A program made the translations under genes and the position numbers. Below are positions 59,676 through 64,000 of a stretch of DNA of 64,000 nucleotides, one piece after another; position 1 is the first letter of the stretch; the number at the start of each line of letters is the position of its first letter. The stretch is from Armatimonadota bacterium (lineage in GTDB: Bacteria; Sysuimicrobiota; Sysuimicrobiia; Sysuimicrobiales; Humicultoraceae). The notes beneath the pieces were generated by a model. The model had not been told where the DNA came from and searched no databases. It saw nothing but the letters and a program-made list of their open reading frames with translations. The DNA is taken from assembly GCA_031459715.1 (NCBI GenBank), contig JAVKIA010000002.1:64596-128595 (forward strand), given 5' to 3'.

Positions 59676-60397
59676 GCCGGGGATTCGACCCCGGGCCGGG
59701 AGGCGGCCCCGCCGCGCAGGTAGCCGAGCACCGCCCGCTTGCAGAGCTCGCGCACCTGGGGGTGCAGCGCTTCCCACTGCGGCTCTTCCAGCCACTGGAG
59801 GAAGAGGCCGTCCATCATGGCCCGGACCACGGCGGCCGCCTCCGCCGCGTCGCCCACGCGGAAGACCCCCTCCCGGATTCCTTCAGCGATGAGCTGCGCG
59901 TAGGCTCCGTTCACGATGTGGCGGAACGTGGCATTGAGGCGGTCGAACCGGTCCAGGCGCGCCGCGTAGGTGAGCAGGTCCATGAACACCAGGTAGAAGT
60001 CGCGATTGGCGCGGGGGTCCACGAAGATGGAATCGATCATCGCCGCGACCTTCTCCTCGGCGGAACGAGCCGGGAGGACCGCGTTCTGGATACGGCGGGC
60101 CACGCGCCCCAGCACCCAGCGCATGGTGGAGAGAATCAGGTTCTCCTTTGAGCCGAAGTAGTAGAGCAGGATGCCCTTGCTCACACCGGCGGCCGAGGCG
60201 GCCTCCCGCAGGGAGAGGCGCTTCACCCCCCGCTCGGCCATGGCCCGATAGGTGCTGCGCAGCAGCCGGATGTGCTTTTCCGTGAAGGCGGGCTCGTCCA
60301 GGGCCGCGGCGCCGCGAGGTGGGGGCAGTGGGGAGAAGCCCGCGCTGCCAGCCAGGCGACGGGCCGCCTTCTTGGGCCTGATCAGCGGGTCGTCCAC
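59672..60397 (-). CDS. TetR-family transcriptional regulator
   Basis: A 241-residue protein. The HTH reads LSLREAASAAGVSKGILLYY followed by FGSKENLILSTM (residues about 60-92); the ligand-binding region (FYLVFMDLLTYAARLDRFDR, AEAAAVVRAMMDGLFLQWLE) resembles BetI-like regulators. A 40-residue basic N-terminal extension precedes the HTH. GTG start at 60397, about 12 bases from the predicted start of transcription. It converges on maoC with overlapping stops, so it may control the catabolic operon. Confidence 0.9.
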   Translation of the reverse strand: MDDPLIRPKKAARRLAGSAGFSPLPPPRGAAALDEPAFTEKHIRLLRSTYRAMAERGVKRLSLREAASAAGVSKGILLYYFGSKENLILSTMRWVLGRVARRIQNAVLPARSAEEKVAAMIDSIFVDPRANRDFYLVFMDLLTYAARLDRFDRLNATFRHIVNGAYAQLIAEGIREGVFRVGDAAEAAAVVRAMMDGLFLQWLEEPQWEALHPQVRELCKRAVLGYLRGGAASRPGVESPA

Positions 60398-60415
60398 GGC
60401 CAGGTGCCGCTCTCC

Positions 60416-60464
60416 AGCATACGTCAGGGGCCTTCAGGACGACAACATGTGTTCCATGATGTCG
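60416..60464 (-). promoter_or_regulatory. tetR promoter with quasi-palindromic operator
   Basis: On the minus strand TTGTCG (complement of 60440-60445), 18 bases and TATGCT (complement of 60416-60421) form a good promoter for the tetR gene. The -35 lies in a 25-base dyad: CGACAACATG (60440-60449), TGTTC, CATGATGTCG (60455-60464), 9 of 10 positions symmetric. Size and placement are what is expected for TetR autorepression. The sequence differs from the dyad at the paaA promoter. Confidence 0.65.
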
Positions 60465-60629
60465 GCCGGGACTTTCACCGACGTCTTCGGCTATGAGACC
60501 CGGACCGCCGCCCCCGGCCTGATTTGGGGATCGATCGGGCGCACGCCGGCCTCTTGCCAGCCGCGGGCCCGGCGGGGTTGCCAGGCCGCGTCGGACTGGC
60601 TGGCGCCCCGTGCCGCGTCCACCACCGGG

Positions 60630-62621
60630 CTACACCATTCTGAGGAAGCGCGCGGCGACGCCCCCAATCAGCACCGCCAGGGTCACCGTGCCCAGGGAAA
60701 TCAACGCGGCCCGGCGGCGGCCGAGAGCGCGGACCAGCACGGAGATGGTGGCGATGCAGGGGATGTAGATGGTGTTCACCAGGGCATAGGTGAAAATCTG
60801 GTCCGCGGTCATGAAGCTTCTCAGGTTCTGAGCCCCCCGCCCATACTCCATGACGGCCAGCGCCACCAGCAGCTGCAGCGCCAGCTCCTTGCGCAGCACG
60901 GCGAACAGCAGCGTCAGTCCCGCCACCGTGGGCAGGCCCAGCCAGCCTTCCACCAACGGGGCCAGGGGCCAGGCGGCCAGGCGGATCAGGCCGGTCTCGT
61001 AAAGGGCGCCCAGAGCCACACTTCCCCAGAGCACGATGGGCACCGCCACGAAGACGAAGTCCCGCACCCGGACCCACGTCTTCCGCAGAACGGTGCGCGC
61101 TGTGGGCAGGCGGAAGGGGAAGACCTCGGCCAGCAGGTCCGGGATCCTCCCCGGGATGAGGCGATTCAGCCCCCAGCCCGCCGTCAGCACCACAGCGGTG
61201 ACGATGCCGTAGAGCGCCAGGGCCCACGGCCACCCCAGGTAGTAAGCCACCGCCCCAAAGATGACGGCGGTGCGGGCGCTGCAGGGGATCATGGTGATCA
61301 GGGTCCCGGCGATCAGGCGCTCCCGTTCGGTGCGCAGCCCGCGCAGCCCGATGATCGCCGGGACGTTGCACCCTGCTCCGGCCACCAGTGGCAGCGCCGC
61401 CCGTCCCGACAGCCCCAGGCCACGCATCAGGCGGTCGAGCAGTACGGCGGCCGCATTGAGGTACCCCGTGTCCTCGAGGACGCCCAGGAGGATGTAGAAC
61501 GTGAGCACGTAGGGGATGCCCACCGAGAGCACGGCGTTCAGCCCTGCGTCCAGACCCCACAGCAGCGTGCGCCCTACCACGCCCCCGCCGAAGAGGGCCA
61601 GCACCAGCGCCCGGATGGGCGGTGAGGCAAGCCGGCCCCACAACCCGTCCACCAGCGCGGCCAGCGCACCGCCACCCCAAAAGAGGGTGGTGAAGACCAC
61701 AGCCAGGACGGCCAGCAGCAGGGGGACCCCTGTGGCCGGCCGGATGGCAGCGCGCCAGGCGGCCCGACCGCGGAACTCCCCCGGCGAGACCGTCACCCTG
61801 GCTGCGAGGCGCTCCGCAAGCGCGTGACGCTCGCGAGCCACCGCGACCGATGCCGGCTCCCCGCTTGCCGCCTCCAGGCGGGCGGCAGCGGAGGCGGTGC
61901 GCTCCGCCAGGGGCGCCCGTGCCTGCGGCGCCAGCCCCGGGAGATTTTCCGGCTGCAGCGCACCTTCCAGGAGCAGAAGCGCTGTCCCCCGCCTGGACAG
62001 GGGAATGTGGCCGTCCAGGGAGGAGGCCAGCCGCGCCACTTCCCGCTCCAGGAGGGGGCTGTAGCGGTGCCGGACCGCAGGCGCCTGGCCGGCCGCCCGC
62101 AGGGCCTCGGCCAGGACCTCACGCAGCCCCCACCCCCGTACAGCCACCGTCGGGATCACCGGGACACCCAGGAGCTCGCGCAACTGCTGGACGTCGATAC
62201 GGATACCCGCGCGCTCCGCGACATCCGCCAGGTTGAGGGCCACGACTACAGGGAAGCCCAGGTCGATCAGCTGCAGGACCAGGTAGAGGTTGCGCATCAG
62301 GTTCGTGGCGTCGACGATGGCCACCACCGCGTCGGGCGGCCACTCCAGCAGGGCCTGCCGGGCGGCGCACTGGTCGCCCGAAGTGCACGTCAGGCAGTAG
62401 AGTCCCGGCAGGTCCACCAGCGTCACCACTTGCCCATCCAGCCGGACGGTGGCCGCGTTCACCTCAACGGTGGCCCCGGGGTAGTTGGTGGTGAGCACCT
62501 CCAGCCCGGTGAGCCGGTTGAAGATCGTGGACTTCCCCACGTTGGGGTTGCCGGCGAGGGCAACGGTGGTACCCGCTCGCTGGTCGTAGGGCGCCAGCTG
62601 GTGGCAGGCCACGGCACTCAT
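60630..62621 (-). CDS. feoB: Ferrous iron transport protein B
   Basis: A 663-residue Fe2+ transporter. The N-terminal G-domain has G1 GNPNVGKST, G2/G3 YPGATVEVNA and DLPGLY, and G4 NLAD; the membrane part has about eight helices with GAGCNVPAIIGLRGLR and MIPCSARTAVIFGAVAYYLG, the two Cys-containing Gate motifs. The ATG at 62621 overlaps the feoA stop (ATGA). The G-domain/transporter linker is rich in Ala and Arg. It would supply iron to the heme and Fe-S enzymes of the region. Confidence 0.95.
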   Translation of the reverse strand: MSAVACHQLAPYDQRAGTTVALAGNPNVGKSTIFNRLTGLEVLTTNYPGATVEVNAATVRLDGQVVTLVDLPGLYCLTCTSGDQCAARQALLEWPPDAVVAIVDATNLMRNLYLVLQLIDLGFPVVVALNLADVAERAGIRIDVQQLRELLGVPVIPTVAVRGWGLREVLAEALRAAGQAPAVRHRYSPLLEREVARLASSLDGHIPLSRRGTALLLLEGALQPENLPGLAPQARAPLAERTASAAARLEAASGEPASVAVARERHALAERLAARVTVSPGEFRGRAAWRAAIRPATGVPLLLAVLAVVFTTLFWGGGALAALVDGLWGRLASPPIRALVLALFGGGVVGRTLLWGLDAGLNAVLSVGIPYVLTFYILLGVLEDTGYLNAAAVLLDRLMRGLGLSGRAALPLVAGAGCNVPAIIGLRGLRTERERLIAGTLITMIPCSARTAVIFGAVAYYLGWPWALALYGIVTAVVLTAGWGLNRLIPGRIPDLLAEVFPFRLPTARTVLRKTWVRVRDFVFVAVPIVLWGSVALGALYETGLIRLAAWPLAPLVEGWLGLPTVAGLTLLFAVLRKELALQLLVALAVMEYGRGAQNLRSFMTADQIFTYALVNTIYIPCIATISVLVRALGRRRAALISLGTVTLAVLIGGVAARFLRMV

Positions 62622-62878
62622 GGGTTGTCGCACACCTCGATGCGCGCGGCCAGTCGCCGACCCAGGGCGTAGACCCCGCCCGCGGTCTGCACTACGACCG
62701 GTCCCCCCAGGGGAACCACCTCGATCACCCCGACCGGCTCACCCGGAAGGAGGCGCAAGGCGGCCAGCTCCGCCGCCATACCCGGGTCGTCCAGAGGTAT
62801 GCGCACGATGGTCCCGCAGCTCCCTGCGCCAAGGCCGGCCAGGGGGCGCGTCCGCGCCGCGGCAGCAACGTGCTCCAT
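62618..62878 (-). CDS. feoA: Ferrous iron transport protein A
   Basis: An 86-residue SH3-like protein: AELAALRLLPGEPVGVIEVV near residues 35-54 and GGPVVVQTAGGVYALGRRLA near 58-77, the standard FeoA pattern, overlapping feoB. ATG at 62878; a GTG just before it is also in frame. Confidence 0.9.
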   Translation of the reverse strand: MEHVAAAARTRPLAGLGAGSCGTIVRIPLDDPGMAAELAALRLLPGEPVGVIEVVPLGGPVVVQTAGGVYALGRRLAARIEVCDNP

Positions 62879-62976
62879 CACCGGACCTATTTGTTGAGCC
62901 CCATTCTCCTAAATCACAGTGTCCAGGCTGCCGGCCGGGGCGGCAATCAGGCCGGCGCTGTATTCGACCACGCGCC

Positions 62977-62995
62977 AGGGGGAACGGCTCCCCCT
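62977..62995 (-). terminator. Stem-loop at the end of the Liv operon
   Basis: AGGGGGA-ACGGC-TCCCCCT (7-base perfect stem, 5-base loop) begins in the stop codon of the LivF gene at 62995. No T-run follows, so intrinsic termination is uncertain. Confidence 0.45.
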
Positions 62996-63699
62996 CAAAC
63001 TCCCAGGTAGGCGCGGCGCACGTCGTCGCGGTCCAGCAGCTTCCGGCCGGCGCCCTGCAGGGTTATGCGGCCGTTCTCCAGAACGTAGGCGCGGTCGGCG
63101 ATGGCCAGGGCCTGCTTCACGTTCTGCTCCACCAGCAGGACGGTGGTGCCCTGGCGGCGGATCTGCGCGATGACGTTGAAAACGTTGCGCACGACGATGG
63201 GAGCCAGCCCCAGGCTGGGCTCGTCCAGCAGGAGCAGGATGGGGGCGCTCATCAACGCCCGGGCGATGGCCAGCATCTGCTGCTCCCCGCCGGACAGCGT
63301 CCCTGCGTCCTGCCGCCGCCGCTCTCGCAGCACGGGAAAGATCTCGTAGACGCGCTCCAGGCTTTGCCGCCGCGTGCGCCGGCCGCGGGGGGTGTAGGAA
63401 CCCAGGAGGAGGTTCTCCTCGACCGTCATCAGCGGGAAGAGCTGTCGCCCTTCCGGCACGTGGGCGATCCCCCGGGCGGTGATGTGGTGCGCGCCCAGCC
63501 CGCCGATGCTCTCCCCGTTGAAGCGGATGGACCCGGCGCGGGGACGGAGCAGACCGGAGACGGCCCGCAGGGTCGTGGTCTTGCCCGCGCCGTTGGCCCC
63601 CACCAGCGCCACCAGCTCACCGGCGTTGACGGTGAAGGAAACGCCCCACAGCGTCTGCAGGTCCCCGTAGGCCACGTCCAGGCCGTCAACCTGCAGCAT
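62995..63699 (-). CDS. ABC transporter ATP-binding protein (LivF type), second operon
   Basis: A 234-residue ATPase with Walker [11 protein letters not shown], the LivF hallmark [20 protein letters not shown], signature [16 protein letters not shown], Walker [15 protein letters not shown] and [15 protein letters not shown]. It is closer to the standard LivF sequence than the paralogue at 46955-47656. The start overlaps the LivG end by 14 bases. Confidence 0.93.
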   Translation of the reverse strand: MLQVDGLDVAYGDLQTLWGVSFTVNAGELVALVGANGAGKTTTLRAVSGLLRPRAGSIRFNGESIGGLGAHHITARGIAHVPEGRQLFPLMTVEENLLLGSYTPRGRRTRRQSLERVYEIFPVLRERRRQDAGTLSGGEQQMLAIARALMSAPILLLLDEPSLGLAPIVVRNVFNVIAQIRRQGTTVLLVEQNVKQALAIADRAYVLENGRITLQGAGRKLLDRDDVRRAYLGV

Positions 63700-64000
63700 C
63701 TCCCGCCTCTCCCAGGTAGGCTTCGATCACCTGCGGGTTGCGGGCCACCTCCTGCGGTGGCCCCTCGGCGATCTTCTGCCCGTAGTTCAGCACCACCACC
63801 CGGTGGCTGATGCCCATGATCACCCGCATCACGTGCTCCACCACCAGGATGGTGAGGCCGCGGTCACGGAGCTGCCGGATCAGGTCCATCACCCGGTCCG
63901 TCTCCGTCGGGTTCAACCCCGCCGCCACCTCGTCCAGCAGGAGGAGCTGCGGCTGCAGCGCCAGCGCCCGGGCCAGCTCCACGCGCTTGCGGCCGGCCAG
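63686..64000 (-). CDS. ABC transporter ATP-binding protein (LivG type), C-terminal part
   Basis: The 104 visible residues cover Walker [16 protein letters not shown], the H-loop [14 protein letters not shown] and the LivG C-terminus [20 protein letters not shown]. The Walker A half lies beyond the window end. It belongs to a second Liv importer, distinct from the one inside the catabolic operon. Confidence 0.92.
   Translation of the reverse strand: MAGRKRVELARALALQPQLLLLDEVAAGLNPTETDRVMDLIRQLRDRGLTILVVEHVMRVIMGISHRVVVLNYGQKIAEGPPQEVARNPQVIEAYLGEAGDAAG

Noticed and set aside
1-64000. CRISPR arrays, tRNA or rRNA genes, insertion sequences, integrases
   Set aside because: No regularly spaced repeats, no transposase or integrase sequence, no terminal inverted repeats and no tRNA-like cloverleaf were noticed by eye; a covariance-model and repeat search was not possible.

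Overview
The window is a very GC-rich bacterial chromosome segment, densely packed with operons in which most neighbouring genes overlap by 1-26 bases (ATGA or GTGA junctions) and GTG starts are common. The lineage is an inference. HemQ (coproheme decarboxylase), a FadF-type Etf:menaquinone oxidoreductase, a Tat-secreted iron-sulfur protein and TetR/IclR regulators point to a bacterium on the monoderm/Terrabacteria side, probably an uncultured thermophilic or subsurface lineage. No 16S or tRNA gene is present to settle it.

Region A (1-6.2 kb, minus strand) is a group 3b-type [NiFe] hydrogenase operon: hydB-like Fe-S subunit, HTH-less cNMP-domain protein, hydG-like flavin subunit, small subunit, large subunit, endopeptidase and a partial hypF. 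Region B (6.5-22.7 kb, minus strand) looks like one 15-gene transcription unit: HdrD-like protein, sensor kinase, receiver-kinase hybrid, single-domain receiver, hdrC, hdrB, etfB, etfA, membrane Etf:quinone oxidoreductase, hdrA, mvhD, mvhG, mvhA, endopeptidase, hypA. It joins a methanogen-type MvhADG-HdrABC electron-bifurcating complex to an Etf branch and a quinone-reducing membrane protein, with a phosphorelay that has no DNA-binding output. Region C (23.0-25.4 kb, plus strand) is a small membrane protein plus an orphan HybA/HybB-like quinone module.

Region D (25.4-28.7 kb) is accessory: a PD-(D/E)XK-wHTH protein, a frameshifted MntA-HepT fusion, a lone radical SAM enzyme and a decayed coiled-coil nuclease-like gene. 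Region E (28.7-39.7 kb, minus strand) is a nearly complete heme operon from glutamyl-tRNA reductase to coproheme decarboxylase (hemA C D B Q, an AhbD/NirJ-like radical SAM gene, hemL E H Y), headed by a MerR-type regulator whose mRNA looks leaderless.

Region F (39.9-59.7 kb, plus strand) is an aromatic-acid catabolic cluster. It holds a phenylacetyl-CoA epoxidase-like set (paaA, a split paaD, two small PaaB-like proteins, paaC), an aldehyde dehydrogenase, an enoyl-CoA hydratase, a Liv-type ABC importer, a second aldehyde dehydrogenase, a benzoate-type CoA ligase, a broken gctA, an IclR regulator, 4-hydroxybenzoyl-CoA reductase (HcrCAB), a phenylacetate-CoA ligase-like gene and a MaoC hydratase. 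A strong sigma70-type promoter with an inverted repeat on its -35 precedes paaA. Region G (59.7-64 kb, minus strand) holds a TetR regulator with its own quasi-palindromic operator, feoAB, and the end of a second Liv operon.

A working model (inference): H2 oxidation by MvhADG-HdrABC yields low-potential ferredoxin that could feed 4-hydroxybenzoyl-CoA reductase. Acyl-CoA oxidation delivers electrons through EtfAB and the heme-containing membrane oxidoreductase to quinone. The heme and feo genes would supply cofactors. The cluster mixes oxygen-dependent (Paa epoxidase) and oxygen-sensitive (Hcr, Hdr, hydrogenase) chemistry.
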